Source: Selenomonas sp. (GTDB taxonomy: Bacteria; Bacillota_C; Negativicutes; Selenomonadales; Selenomonadaceae). Taken from it: DNA of 11,217 nucleotides. Positions 1 to 7,265 of the stretch are shown piece after piece (the stretch's first letter is position 1; each line of letters opens with the position of its first letter). The notes below the pieces were generated by a model that saw nothing but the letters and a program-made list of their open reading frames with translations, had not been told where the DNA came from and did not search any database. A program made the translations under genes and the position numbers. Location: the NCBI RefSeq assembly GCF_024693525.1, contig NZ_JAILKR010000025.1, positions 1 to 11,217 of the forward strand, given 5' to 3'.

Positions 1-331
1 CCAGTACCATAAGCGTAGCCTTGACGTTCCGCGTGAAGCAAGAAATTTTTGCCTGCGTTCTCGTTGGAAAAGCAGTTTCGTCCAAGCGAAGCGCGTTTAA
101 CTGTTTTCCAACTCTTAATTAAAAGGCAAAAATTTCTTGTAGCGGGTTGTCATCGGTGGAGCGTTGGTACTGGGGCCCCCGCCGCCGGCGACTTACTTCG
201 AATACGAACTGGGTAATACTCCCCTGCAAACTGTAATTGGGAAAAAGTGCGTGGATAAATTAATAGAAGCCTCCATAAGGTCGCTGAATCAACCTTATGG
301 AGGCTTCTATATTTTATGTCAATATAAAGGG
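1..331 (-). repeat. Left copy of a large non-coding inverted repeat (truncated by the window edge)
   Basis: This stretch is the reverse complement of 10799-11130. Positions 1-150 match 10981-11130 with a single mismatch seen (16 versus 11115). From 151 to about 331 the match is clear but diverged, with indels. Inside it lies a nested palindrome: CCAGTACC at 1-8 pairs with GGTACTGG at 166-173, CAAGAAATTTTTGCCT at 39-54 pairs with 124-139, and 63-77 pairs with 99-112. The gene-facing side holds the terminator-like hairpin at 264-309. There is no convincing gene: short open frames exist, but they lack ribosome binding sites and cross the palindrome. By comparison with the right copy, the outermost GC-rich arm should lie just outside the window. 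The strand is given relative to the right-hand copy. Confidence 0.9.
264..309 (-). terminator. Hairpin after fruA, probable fru operon terminator
   Basis: A perfect 17-bp inverted repeat (264-280 with 293-309, core AAGCCTCCATAAGG) encloses a 12-nt loop and sits 27 bases past the fruA stop. Read on the minus strand, it is followed by a T-rich but interrupted tract (TTCTATTAATTT), so it is a plausible but not ideal intrinsic terminator. The same stem core recurs at 10823-10866, which makes it part of the flanking repeat module. Confidence 0.6.
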
Positions 332-335
332 TTTA

Positions 336-2231
336 TTAGTCTTTGATTGGTTTTTTGAGTACGGAGAGTACTGCACAGCCAACGATAGCACCGACGAGGA
401 TTGCGACCAGGTACATGACCGGGTTGCCAATGGTCGGAACGACGAAGATACCGCCGTGCGGAGCACGCAGCGTGCAGTCAAAGGCCATGGTCAGGGCACC
501 AGCCGTAGCGGAACCGAGAACCATAGACGGGATGACGCGCAGCGGGTCACCAGCAGCAAAGGGGATAGCACCCTCGGTGATGAAGGAGAGTCCCATGACG
601 TAGTTCGTTACGCCAGCTTTGCGCTCGCTTTCGGTGAAGCGGTTCTTGAAGAAGGTCGTGCAGAGGGCGATAGCCAGCGGCGGAACCATACCACCAGCCA
701 TGACAGCAGCCATGACGTGGAATTCGCCGGAAGCCAGCAGGCCAGTACCCGTAACATAAGCAGCTTTGTTGATTGGGCCGCCCATATCGACAGCCATCAT
801 ACCGCCCATGATGATACCGAGCAGGATGCGGGCATTGGGGTCCATGTTCTTGAGGGTGTCCACCATCCAGGTGTTTAGGGCACCAACCGGCGGAGCAATG
901 ACGAACATGCTGATGACGCCGATAATCAGGATGCCAAAGAACGGATAGAGCAGCACCGGTTTGATGCCGTCCAGGGATTCCGGCAGGCAGCTGAAGGTCT
1001 TTTTGAGGAAGTTTACCGCATAACCGCCGACGAAACCAGCGACGAGAGCGCCGAGGAAGCCGGAACCCGTCGTGCCAGCCAGCGCACCGCCGACGAAACC
1101 GACGGCCAGACCCGGGCGATCCGCAATGGACATGGAGATAAAGCCGGCGAGAACTGGCAGCATGAAGCCAAAGGCAGCGCCGCCGATATCTTTGAAGAAT
1201 TTAGCCACCGGCGTGTTGGAACCGAAGTTTTTCGGGTCGATGGAGTAATCATCGAGCAGGAAGGCCAGGGCAATCAGGATACCACCGCCAACGACGAAAG
1301 GCAGCATGTGGCTGACGCCATTCATGAGGTGCTTGTAGATCTGACGGCCAAGGCTCTCGCCTTCCACATCAGCAGCGCCTTCGGATGCGTCAGATCCATT
1401 GGCCTGGTATACGGGAGCGTTGCCGGAAAGGGCGCGGTCCAGAAGTTCGTCGGCCTTGTTGATGCCGTCAGCAACCTTCGTGATGACGACGCGCTTGCCA
1501 GCGAAGCGGGCCATAGCCACGTTCTTGTCAGCAGCGACGATGATGCCGTCAGCAGCTGCGATTTCTTCATCCGTCAGGATGTTCTTCGCACCGCCGGAGC
1601 CGTTGGTCTCGACTTTGATGCTGATGCCGCGTTTCTTAGCATGCTGTTCAAGGCTCTCAGCAGCCATGAAGGTGTGGGCGATACCCGTCGGGCAGGCCGT
1701 AACGGCGAGAACCTGGATGTGGTCGGATACCGGAGCTGTCTCTTCTTCCTCAGCAGCAGCCGGAGCAACGAATTTGCCGTCTTCTTTGTCGTCGACGAGC
1801 CCCAGGAATTCTTCCTTCGTCTTAGCGGCAATCAGTGCTTCTTTGAAATCCGGGTCCATGATCATCGTTGCGAGCTTGGACAGGATGGCAAGATGCTCAT
1901 CGTTAGCCGAGTCCGGAGCAGCAATCATGAAGAACAGGCGGCTCGGGTTGCCATCCATGGACTCGAAGTCCATGCCAGCCGGAACCGTCATAGCAGCCAG
2001 ACCAGCTGCTTTTACACCGGCGCTCTTTGCGTGCGGCGTGGCGATGCCGTCACCGAGACCCGTGGTACCCGAAGCTTCACGGGTAAATACATCTTTCGTG
2101 TACTGTTCCTTGTCGGAAAGGTTGCCGCCTGCCTCCATGAGGTCAGCCAGCTGATTGATTGCAGCGGCTTTGTCAGCCGGAGCTGCACCTAGCAGGATGC
2201 TGTCGCTCTTGAGCAAATCAGTAATGCGCAT
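336..2231 (-). CDS. fruA: PTS fructose transporter subunit IIABC
   Basis: This is a fused fructose permease of the phosphoenolpyruvate phosphotransferase system. It takes a phosphoryl group from HPr and imports fructose across the inner membrane as fructose 1-phosphate. The 631 residues run in the order IIA-IIB-IIC. IIA (about 1-147) carries the phosphorylated His67 in GIATPHAKS. An Ala/Glu-rich linker (about 148-170) leads to IIB (about 171-270), with the active Cys180 in TACPTGIAHTF. After a second linker, the IIC membrane domain (about 295-627) shows GGPINKAA (484-491), GLSFITEGAIPFAA (547-560) and RAPHGGIF (589-596), all typical of fructose IIC. The domain order and length fit FruA of Firmicutes. 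The start is set by AAAGGAGAG six bases upstream. It is the last gene of fruR-fruK-fruA, 41 bases after fruK, and appears intact. Confidence 0.96.
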   Translation of the reverse strand: MRITDLLKSDSILLGAAPADKAAAINQLADLMEAGGNLSDKEQYTKDVFTREASGTTGLGDGIATPHAKSAGVKAAGLAAMTVPAGMDFESMDGNPSRLFFMIAAPDSANDEHLAILSKLATMIMDPDFKEALIAAKTKEEFLGLVDDKEDGKFVAPAAAEEEETAPVSDHIQVLAVTACPTGIAHTFMAAESLEQHAKKRGISIKVETNGSGGAKNILTDEEIAAADGIIVAADKNVAMARFAGKRVVITKVADGINKADELLDRALSGNAPVYQANGSDASEGAADVEGESLGRQIYKHLMNGVSHMLPFVVGGGILIALAFLLDDYSIDPKNFGSNTPVAKFFKDIGGAAFGFMLPVLAGFISMSIADRPGLAVGFVGGALAGTTGSGFLGALVAGFVGGYAVNFLKKTFSCLPESLDGIKPVLLYPFFGILIIGVISMFVIAPPVGALNTWMVDTLKNMDPNARILLGIIMGGMMAVDMGGPINKAAYVTGTGLLASGEFHVMAAVMAGGMVPPLAIALCTTFFKNRFTESERKAGVTNYVMGLSFITEGAIPFAAGDPLRVIPSMVLGSATAGALTMAFDCTLRAPHGGIFVVPTIGNPVMYLVAILVGAIVGCAVLSVLKKPIKD

Positions 2232-2272
2232 TATATTCTCTCCTTTGTATAAAGTATTTATGATAACAATGG

Positions 2273-3181
2273 TTACGCGATGGTTTTGAGAAGTGCCTCA
2301 ACCTCCGGACGCGTAGCGAGATTTTCGCTGAACGCGGAAGCGGAACCGGTTGCAACACCCATATGGAATGCCTTTTCGAAGTCGCCTTCCGATTCCATGT
2401 AGCCCGTGATGAATCCAGCTACCATGGAGTCGCCTGCGCCGACGGAGTTGATGAGCTTGCCTTTCGGTGCCGGGCACTTGTAGGACTGGCCCTCAGCCGT
2501 CAGCAGGATAGCACCGTCGCCCGCCATGGAAATCAACACATTCTGTGCACCTTTTTCCTGCAGCTTCTTGGCATAGGTGATGATTTCCTCATCGGTGGTG
2601 AGTTTCACGCCGAACATGTCACCGAGCTCGTGGTTGTTGGGTTTGATGAGGAACGGATGATACTGCAGCACGTTTAAGAGCAGTTTCTTTTCGGCATCAA
2701 CAACGATGCGGATGCCCTTGCCATCAAGACGGGCCATGATTTTCTGATAGATGTCATCCGGCAGGGTCTTGGGAATGGAACCCGCCAGTACCAGTGTGTC
2801 GCCTTCCTGGAGTTTGTCCAGCTGAGCGAAGAGCTCTTCGCGCTTTGCTTCGCTGATGTCCGGTCCCTGACCGTTGATTTCGGTTTCGCAATCGGCTTTA
2901 GCTTTGACGTTGATGCGGGAGAAACCCTTATCCAGCTGAACGAAGTCGCTCTTGACGCCGAAGCCCTTGAGCTGGTCTTTGATTTCCTCACCGGTGAAAC
3001 CAGCCAGGAAGCCAAGAGCCGTGCTCTCGTGACCGAGGTTTTTGAGCACGATGGATACGTTGATGCCCTTGCCGCCAGCTAAAACCTGTTCGTAGTTTAC
3101 GCGGTTGATGGCACCAGCGGTGAATTTGTCCATGCGGACGATGTAATCCAGCGATGGATTAAATGTTACAGTATAAATCAT
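2273..3181 (-). CDS. fruK: 1-phosphofructokinase
   Basis: This cytosolic sugar kinase of the PfkB/ribokinase family phosphorylates fructose 1-phosphate, the product of FruA, with ATP to give fructose 1,6-bisphosphate for glycolysis. The 302 residues match the usual family length. The N-terminus MIYTVTFNPSLDYIV is characteristic of FruK/LacC-type enzymes. The first PfkB signature contains GGKGINVS (36-43). VLAGSIP lies at 131-137 and KPNNHEL at 180-186. The second signature, NSVGAGDSMVAGF (245-257), has the catalytic-base Asp251 in GAGD. Only three bases separate the fruR stop codon from this ATG, and its GAGGGGG ribosome binding site lies inside the end of fruR, so translation is probably coupled. 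A tagatose-6-phosphate kinase (LacC) is the main alternative by sequence, but the fruA/fruR context favours FruK. Confidence 0.95.
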   Translation of the reverse strand: MIYTVTFNPSLDYIVRMDKFTAGAINRVNYEQVLAGGKGINVSIVLKNLGHESTALGFLAGFTGEEIKDQLKGFGVKSDFVQLDKGFSRINVKAKADCETEINGQGPDISEAKREELFAQLDKLQEGDTLVLAGSIPKTLPDDIYQKIMARLDGKGIRIVVDAEKKLLLNVLQYHPFLIKPNNHELGDMFGVKLTTDEEIITYAKKLQEKGAQNVLISMAGDGAILLTAEGQSYKCPAPKGKLINSVGAGDSMVAGFITGYMESEGDFEKAFHMGVATGSASAFSENLATRPEVEALLKTIA

Positions 3182-3184
3182 GAG

Positions 3185-3934
3185 TTATAAATCCCCCTCA
3201 ATGATAGTAGTGTAGTCCCGATATTTCTTATCCTCCAGGCGCCCCGTGATGATGGAAGCACTGGAAATGTTGGCAAAGGTAATCGGTGAAATCTTGTTGA
3301 ATTTTGACCGGTCGGCCAGCACGAAGGCATGCGTGCAGCGGGAAAGGGCCGCGCCTTTGATAATGCCCTCGCTGGAATCCGGCGTCGAAAAGCCGGATTT
3401 GGTGCTGATTCCGTTGGTACCAAAGAATCCCTTGGTAAAGTTATAGGAACGAAGGTTGTTGAGTGCTTCCGTTCCCACAACAGCCTCAGTGACTGCTTTG
3501 AGCTCTCCGCCGAGAATAAAGACTTTAAAACCTTTAGCGGAAAGGCGGGCCGCATGAGAAATTCCGTTCGTCACATATACGGCACTGGTTTCTGTTATAA
3601 AGTCAATCATTCGCAGGGTGGTGGAGCCAGCATCGATGTAAACGAAATCCTTGCGTTTGATGAGACTGGCTGCCTTGCGGGCAATGGCAATCTTTTCTTC
3701 CGGGAAAAGGTCGCTCTTGGTCTTCATATCGTCTTCTACCGAACTGTAATTATTGTCGATAGAAGTAGCACCGCCGTAAACCTTATAGAGGCGGCCGCTT
3801 TTGTGCAGCGCGGTAAGGTCACGGCGGACAGTGGATTCCGAAGCATCGAGTGCTTTGGTAAGGTCCAATACGGTAACAGCCTTTTTTTCTTCGAGAATGC
3901 GGAGAATCGTTGCATAGCGTTCTTCCGTAAGCAT
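3185..3934 (-). CDS. fruR: DeoR-family transcriptional regulator of the fructose operon
   Basis: This is a sugar-responsive DNA-binding protein, probably a repressor of its own operon that is released by a fructose phosphate (family knowledge; the ligand is inferred). The DeoR winged helix-turn-helix fills about residues 2-57, with the recognition region ASESTVRRDL followed by GRLYKVYGGA. The C-terminal DeoRC sugar-phosphate sensor domain follows, with YIDAGSTTLRMI, VTNGISHAARL and ILGGELK. I chose the ATG at 3934 (MLTEERYATIL, 249 residues), a common DeoR-family beginning. An in-frame GTG at 3946 would add four residues, but it overlaps the Shine-Dalgarno AAGGAG (3946-3951) and so cannot use it. 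From the chosen ATG the spacing is 11 bases, slightly long. It is the first gene of fruR-fruK-fruA and divergent from the yitT-like gene. Confidence 0.92.
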   Translation of the reverse strand: MLTEERYATILRILEEKKAVTVLDLTKALDASESTVRRDLTALHKSGRLYKVYGGATSIDNNYSSVEDDMKTKSDLFPEEKIAIARKAASLIKRKDFVYIDAGSTTLRMIDFITETSAVYVTNGISHAARLSAKGFKVFILGGELKAVTEAVVGTEALNNLRSYNFTKGFFGTNGISTKSGFSTPDSSEGIIKGAALSRCTHAFVLADRSKFNKISPITFANISSASIITGRLEDKKYRDYTTIIEGDL

Positions 3935-3960
3935 GTTGGCTATCACTCCTTATTTACTAC

Positions 3961-3989
3961 ATCATACAACTAAAGTCTGTCAAAGTCAA
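3961..3989 (-). promoter_or_regulatory. Promoter of the fruRKA operon
   Basis: On the minus strand, TTGACT (3984-3989) is followed after exactly 17 bases by TATGAT (3961-3966). This is a good sigma-A promoter and puts the transcript start near 3954, giving a leader of about 20 bases before the fruR ATG at 3934. It is the only strong promoter pair I see for the operon. Confidence 0.75.
3972..3987 (+). promoter_or_regulatory. Candidate FruR operator: AAAGTC direct repeats
   Basis: AAAGTC occurs at 3972-3977 and again at 3982-3987, starting exactly 10 bases apart, so both lie on one face of the helix. A degenerate third unit (AAAACC) follows at 3992-3997. The repeats overlap the -35 box and spacer of the fru promoter, where a repressor would block RNA polymerase. 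A further AAAGTC lies at 4075-4080. DeoR-family proteins often bind repeated sites near their own promoter; assigning these repeats to FruR is inference. Confidence 0.4.
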
Positions 3990-4125
3990 TCAAAACCACG
4001 AATAACCATGCAAAAAAAATTATAAAGAATCGGGTGATATGGGAGAAGACAAGACAAAACGATAATAGTTGACCAAAGTCACGAATTTTATTGAAATTTA
4101 ATCGCATAAAACGCAGGAAGCTGGT

Positions 4126-4142
4126 TATAATTTGTGTATAAT
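4126..4142 (+). promoter_or_regulatory. Probable -10 region(s) for the yitT-like gene
   Basis: Two TATAAT hexamers lie at 4126-4131 and 4137-4142, about 35-50 bases before the start codon at 4176. Neither has a convincing -35 box at the expected distance, so which one is used is unclear. The surrounding AT-rich sequence and the divergent position relative to the fru promoter support a promoter here. Confidence 0.45.
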
Positions 4143-4175
4143 ATATATAAGAAAGCAATCCAGGAGTGTGAATTT

Positions 4176-5051
4176 ATGGAAGAGAAGAAGAAAATCGTGC
4201 AGCATCGTCCCAAGTCGTTTTACATCAAGAAGTATTTGACGATTCTCGTTGGTGCGTTCATTGCTGCCATAGGTTTGGAATTGTTCCTGATTCCCAATGA
4301 AGTCATCGACGGCGGCATCGTCGGCATTTCCATTATGATGAGTTCGATTACGGGCATGTCCCTTGGTATTTTCCTCGTGGTGCTCAATTTGCCATTCCTA
4401 TATTTAGGATATAAACAGATCGGCAAGAATTTTGCCATTGCCACGCTGGTGGCGATTTGCCTGTTGTCGGTATGGTCGGCGGTATTTGCCAGCTTTCCCA
4501 AGGTTACCGATGATCCCTTTTTGGCCGCTATCTTCGGCGGCATCGTCGACGGCCTCGGTGTTGGTCTTATCATCCGGGCCGGCGGCAGTCTCGATGGCAC
4601 GGAAATTGTAGCGATCATAATGGACCGGAAATCGGTGTTTTCCGTAGGCGAAGTCGTCATGTTCATCAATCTGTTCATCCTGTCGGCGGCAGGCCTGCTC
4701 TATGGCTGGGATAAGGCCATGTATTCCCTAGTGGCCTACTTTGTCATTTCCAAGATGATTGATGTGGTCATCAAAGGTCTGGATGAATCCTATGCGGTTA
4801 TGATTGTCACCAATGAGCATGAGGAGATTACCTCTGCCCTTAACGACCGTCTGGGCAGAGGCGTGACGCTTTTGCATGGCGCGGGGGGCTATACCGGGGA
4901 GAGCAAAGAGGTGCTCTACTGCGTGGTTACCCGGCTGGAGGTGGACAAGCTCAAGGAAATCGTGCTGGAAAAGGATGAAAGCGCCTTCGTCACCATAAAT
5001 GTCGTCCATGATATCGTGGGCGGACGGTTTAAGAAAAAGGCCATTCATTGA
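4176..5051 (+). CDS. YitT family membrane protein with DUF2179 domain
   Basis: This is an integral inner-membrane protein of the YitT/DUF2179 family, whose molecular function is not established. It has 291 residues from the ATG at 4176, preceded by AGGAGTG. A GTG 42 bases upstream is in frame but lacks a ribosome binding site and lies within the promoter region. A basic N-terminus (1-20) is followed by about five or six hydrophobic segments (roughly 20-39, 45-58, 61-78, 84-105, 115-133, 157-176 and 180-199, some of them marginal). Family hallmarks are FLIPNEVIDGGIVGIS (37-52) and RAGGSLDGTEI (134-144). The C-terminal soluble DUF2179 domain (about 203-285) includes GRGVTLLHGAGGYTG (227-241) and a final FVTINVVHDIVGGRF. 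The next gene begins 28 bases later and is probably co-transcribed. Confidence 0.92.
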   Translation: MEEKKKIVQHRPKSFYIKKYLTILVGAFIAAIGLELFLIPNEVIDGGIVGISIMMSSITGMSLGIFLVVLNLPFLYLGYKQIGKNFAIATLVAICLLSVWSAVFASFPKVTDDPFLAAIFGGIVDGLGVGLIIRAGGSLDGTEIVAIIMDRKSVFSVGEVVMFINLFILSAAGLLYGWDKAMYSLVAYFVISKMIDVVIKGLDESYAVMIVTNEHEEITSALNDRLGRGVTLLHGAGGYTGESKEVLYCVVTRLEVDKLKEIVLEKDESAFVTINVVHDIVGGRFKKKAIH

Positions 5052-5079
5052 CAATTTTGCTGTAAAGGGAGGGATTTCT

Positions 5080-5676
5080 ATGGGACGGTTAATCGGTGTG
5101 TGTTTGGCAATGCTGCTATTGCTGGCCCCGCAGTTGGAGGCGGCGGAACGGGTTCCCTTGCGGGTGGTGCAGCTGCCCTTGAAGGTGGAATGCGGCCGGG
5201 TTCCTTCCCCAGCGGTATTGGATCGGTTGGAAAAGCAGGTGGATCAAAGCCTGCATGTACCGCTAAATGGTACGCTTAATGCCGTGGAATACCTTCCCGA
5301 AGGCGAGTGTTTCAAGGCTTTGGAGGAAATCGACGCGGGGAAAGGCCTTAAAGCCAAGGAGGTGGTAAAGCCCTTGGCAGAGAAGTTGCAGGCGGATTTG
5401 GTTGTCATGCCCATATTGACCGGGTATGAGCAGTATACGCGCATGAGCTTCCGCTGGGACCGCGGGCTGATTCTCCACAGTTACGCTGCCGTGGAGATTG
5501 TGGGGTATGACCGCCAGAGCGATGAAGTTTTTCGCAAGAAGGCCTCGCGGTGGTTCCATGACGAATATTCCGCCGCTGGGGAGGTGTCTCAGCTGGCCTG
5601 GGAGGCCATGGACGCCGCCCTTCGCGATGCTGCCATCCATGATCGGGTGGGAAAATGGAAAACGAATGTTAAATGA
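5080..5676 (+). CDS. Unrecognised secreted protein (198 aa)
   Basis: I do not recognise the family. The chosen ATG at 5080 has GGGAGGG nine bases upstream and opens a clear signal peptide: short basic start MGR, hydrophobic core LIGVCLAMLLLLAP, and a cleavage site near LEA-AE (residues 19-22). There is no lipobox cysteine, so the mature protein is probably free in the periplasm or outside. The mature part (about 177 residues) has two cysteines (38 and 77) that could form a disulfide. It has an amphipathic middle (EKLQADLVVMPILTGYEQYT, 101-120) and an aromatic-rich stretch (MSFRWDRG, SRWFHDEY). The alternation of helix and strand, with a conserved-looking LVVMPILTGY, resembles periplasmic nucleotide-binding-like or CsgG-type folds only loosely. 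It lies 28 bases after the yitT-like gene and is followed by a terminator, so it forms a two-gene unit with it. Confidence 0.8.
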   Translation: MGRLIGVCLAMLLLLAPQLEAAERVPLRVVQLPLKVECGRVPSPAVLDRLEKQVDQSLHVPLNGTLNAVEYLPEGECFKALEEIDAGKGLKAKEVVKPLAEKLQADLVVMPILTGYEQYTRMSFRWDRGLILHSYAAVEIVGYDRQSDEVFRKKASRWFHDEYSAAGEVSQLAWEAMDAALRDAAIHDRVGKWKTNVK

Positions 5677-5681
5677 GGGAA

Positions 5682-5724
5682 AACAGGATTGGGCATGAAA
5701 GTGTCAAAATCCTGTTATTTTTTT
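5682..5724 (+). terminator. Intrinsic terminator of the yitT-like operon
   Basis: AACAGGATT (5682-5690) pairs perfectly with AATCCTGTT (5708-5716) across a 17-nt loop, followed by ATTTTTTT. It begins six bases after the stop codon at 5676 and separates this operon from the downstream metY promoter. Confidence 0.8.
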
Positions 5725-5734
5725 ACAAAAAGTG

Positions 5735-5763
5735 TTGACACTTAACATAGTTACAGTTATAAT
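5735..5763 (+). promoter_or_regulatory. Strong promoter of the metY-type gene
   Basis: TTGACA (5735-5740) and TATAAT (5758-5763), both perfect consensus hexamers, are 17 bases apart. Transcription should begin near 5770. Such a strong core promoter usually needs a repressor to be controlled, and a palindrome overlaps the predicted start (see 5764-5790). Confidence 0.88.
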
Positions 5764-5790
5764 GTAAACATATTAATCAGATATGTTTAC
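5764..5790 (+). promoter_or_regulatory. Palindromic operator candidate at the metY start site
   Basis: GTAAACATAT (5764-5773) is perfectly repeated in inverse as ATATGTTTAC (5781-5790) with a 7-bp centre. It begins directly after the -10 box, so the predicted transcript start falls in the left arm. A DNA operator is therefore more likely than an RNA hairpin. A nested inverted pair, TTAACAT (5742-5748) and ATGTTAA (5795-5801), flanks it. A repressor of sulfur or methionine genes is the natural guess, but the regulator is not in the window. Confidence 0.6.
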
Positions 5791-5822
5791 GAAAATGTTA
5801 ATTACGAAAAGAGGTCATCATC

Positions 5823-7118
5823 ATGAGTGAAGAGAGAAAATATCATTTTGAAACGCTGCAGCTTCATGTTGGTCAGGAGCAGGCTGACCCCACGACGGAT
5901 GCTCGTGCCGTTCCTATTTATCAGTCCACGTCCTTCGTTTTCCATGATTTTCAGCATGCAGCTGACCGCTTCGCGCTGAAAGATGCTGGTTATGTTTACG
6001 GCCGTCTGACGAATCCGACGGAAGATGTTTTCGCAAAGCGCATTGCTGCTTTAGAAGGCGGTGTCGCTGCTGTTGCTTTAGCATCTGGTGCAGCTGCTGT
6101 TACCTATACGCTGGAAGCATTGGTTCACTCCGGCCAGCATATCGTAGCAGCTACGACGATTTACGGCGGCACCTACAACCTCTTTGAACACACTTTCCCG
6201 AACTACGGCATCGAGACGACTTTTGTAGACCCGACCAAGGGGCTGGAAGTATTCGAGGAGGCCATCCAGGAGAATACGCGGGCTGTCTATATCGAGTCCA
6301 TCGGCAACCCCAATGCGAACCTCATCGATATCGAGGCAGTGGCTGCCATTGCCCACAAGCATAACATTCCGCTGGTGGTCGACAGCACCTTTGCTACGCC
6401 GTATCAGCTGCGTCCCTTTGAATATGGTGCCGACATCGTCGTCCATTCGGCTACGAAATTCATCGGCGGCCACGGCACGACTCTGGGCGGCGTAATCGTG
6501 GACAGCGGCAAGTTCGATTGGATTGCTTCGGGTAAATTCCCCCAGTTTGTGGAGCCGAACGAGAGCTATCACGGCATCAGCTTTGCTAAAGATGTGGGAG
6601 CGGCTGCCTTTGCCACCTACATCCGCACGCTGATTCTGCGCGATGAGGGTGCAACGCTTTCGCCCTTTAATGCCTTCCTGCTGCTGCAGGGCACTGAGAC
6701 CTTGTCCCTGCGCGTAGAGCGCCATGTGGAAAATGCCCTGAAGGTAGTGGATTACCTAGCCAAGAACCCGAAGGTAACGAAGGTCAACCATCCGGCACAG
6801 GCAAGCCATCCGGATCATGAACTCTATAAGAAGTATTTCCCGAACGGTGGTATTTCCATCTTCACCTTCGAAATCGAAGGCGGCGAAAAGGCAGCCGAGA
6901 AGTTCATCAATCACCTGAAAGTATTCAGCCTGCTGGCAAATGTTGCCGATGTGAAATCTCTGGTCATTCATCCGGCCACTACGACTCATAGCCAGATGAA
7001 CGATGAGGAGCTGGCTGCTTCCGGCATCACCCGCTCCACGATCCGTCTCTCCATCGGTACGGAGCATATCGATGACATTATCTATGACCTGGACCAGGCC
7101 TTTAAAGCTATCGATTAA
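5823..7118 (+). CDS. metY: O-acetylhomoserine sulfhydrylase (aminocarboxypropyltransferase), PLP enzyme
   Basis: This cytosolic pyridoxal-phosphate enzyme of the Cys/Met metabolism family joins sulfide (or a thiol) to O-acetylhomoserine to form homocysteine, feeding methionine synthesis. Its 431 residues fit the MetY length (about 420-430), longer than the roughly 380 of MetB/MetC enzymes. The N-terminal TLQLHVGQEQADPTTDARAV and PIYQSTSFVF are typical of MetY. VYGRLTNPT (58-66) supplies the Tyr and Arg that reach the neighbouring active site. Other marks are SGAAAVTYTL (88-97), Asp187 in VVDSTF, and the PLP-binding Lys212 in HSATKFIGGHGTTLGG. The start is set by AGAGG seven bases upstream. 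It is monocistronic, between its own promoter and a strong terminator. The exact substrate (O-acetyl versus O-succinyl-homoserine) is inferred from family resemblance. Confidence 0.93.
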   Translation: MSEERKYHFETLQLHVGQEQADPTTDARAVPIYQSTSFVFHDFQHAADRFALKDAGYVYGRLTNPTEDVFAKRIAALEGGVAAVALASGAAAVTYTLEALVHSGQHIVAATTIYGGTYNLFEHTFPNYGIETTFVDPTKGLEVFEEAIQENTRAVYIESIGNPNANLIDIEAVAAIAHKHNIPLVVDSTFATPYQLRPFEYGADIVVHSATKFIGGHGTTLGGVIVDSGKFDWIASGKFPQFVEPNESYHGISFAKDVGAAAFATYIRTLILRDEGATLSPFNAFLLLQGTETLSLRVERHVENALKVVDYLAKNPKVTKVNHPAQASHPDHELYKKYFPNGGISIFTFEIEGGEKAAEKFINHLKVFSLLANVADVKSLVIHPATTTHSQMNDEELAASGITRSTIRLSIGTEHIDDIIYDLDQAFKAID

Positions 7119-7140
7119 ATTGCATACATTACCCCAAAAG

Positions 7141-7174
7141 TCCCAGTCGTTTGCCAGCGGCTGGGATTTTTTTT
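7141..7174 (+). terminator. Intrinsic terminator of metY
   Basis: TCCCAGTCG (7141-7149) pairs with CGGCTGGGA (7158-7166), with one G-T wobble and an 8-nt loop, and is followed by eight T residues (7167-7174). It lies 22 bases past the stop codon. Confidence 0.92.
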
Positions 7175-7193
7175 CGAAATTGCTATTTTTTGG

Positions 7194-7221
7194 TTGACCT
7201 ATGAGATAAGTTCGCTATAAT
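7194..7221 (+). promoter_or_regulatory. Promoter of the M48 protease gene
   Basis: TTGACC (7194-7199) is followed after 16 bases by a perfect TATAAT (7216-7221). The start codon is at 7266, giving a leader of roughly 38 bases that ends in the strong ribosome binding site GGAGG (7254-7258). Confidence 0.8.
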
Positions 7222-7265
7222 GGGCTTAGGATTATTATAAAGGGATTAAAAATGGAGGAAATCTA

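Noticed and set aside
164..346. Plus-strand 60-codon open frame crossing the left repeat and the fruA terminator
   Set aside because: It has no ribosome binding site, its content is low-complexity proline, and it overlaps the hairpin and the end of fruA.
1308..2192. Long plus-strand open frame opposite fruA (294 codons), with others nearby
   Set aside because: It is the antisense shadow of a clearly conserved fruA, with no ribosome binding site or family resemblance.
3935..3946. GTG start for fruR four codons upstream
   Set aside because: The only Shine-Dalgarno sequence (3946-3951) overlaps that GTG, so it cannot position a ribosome there; the ATG at 3934 fits family N-termini.
6078..6725. 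Long minus-strand open frame opposite metY
   Set aside because: It is a shadow of the conserved MetY reading frame; antisense open frames of this size are common at this base composition.
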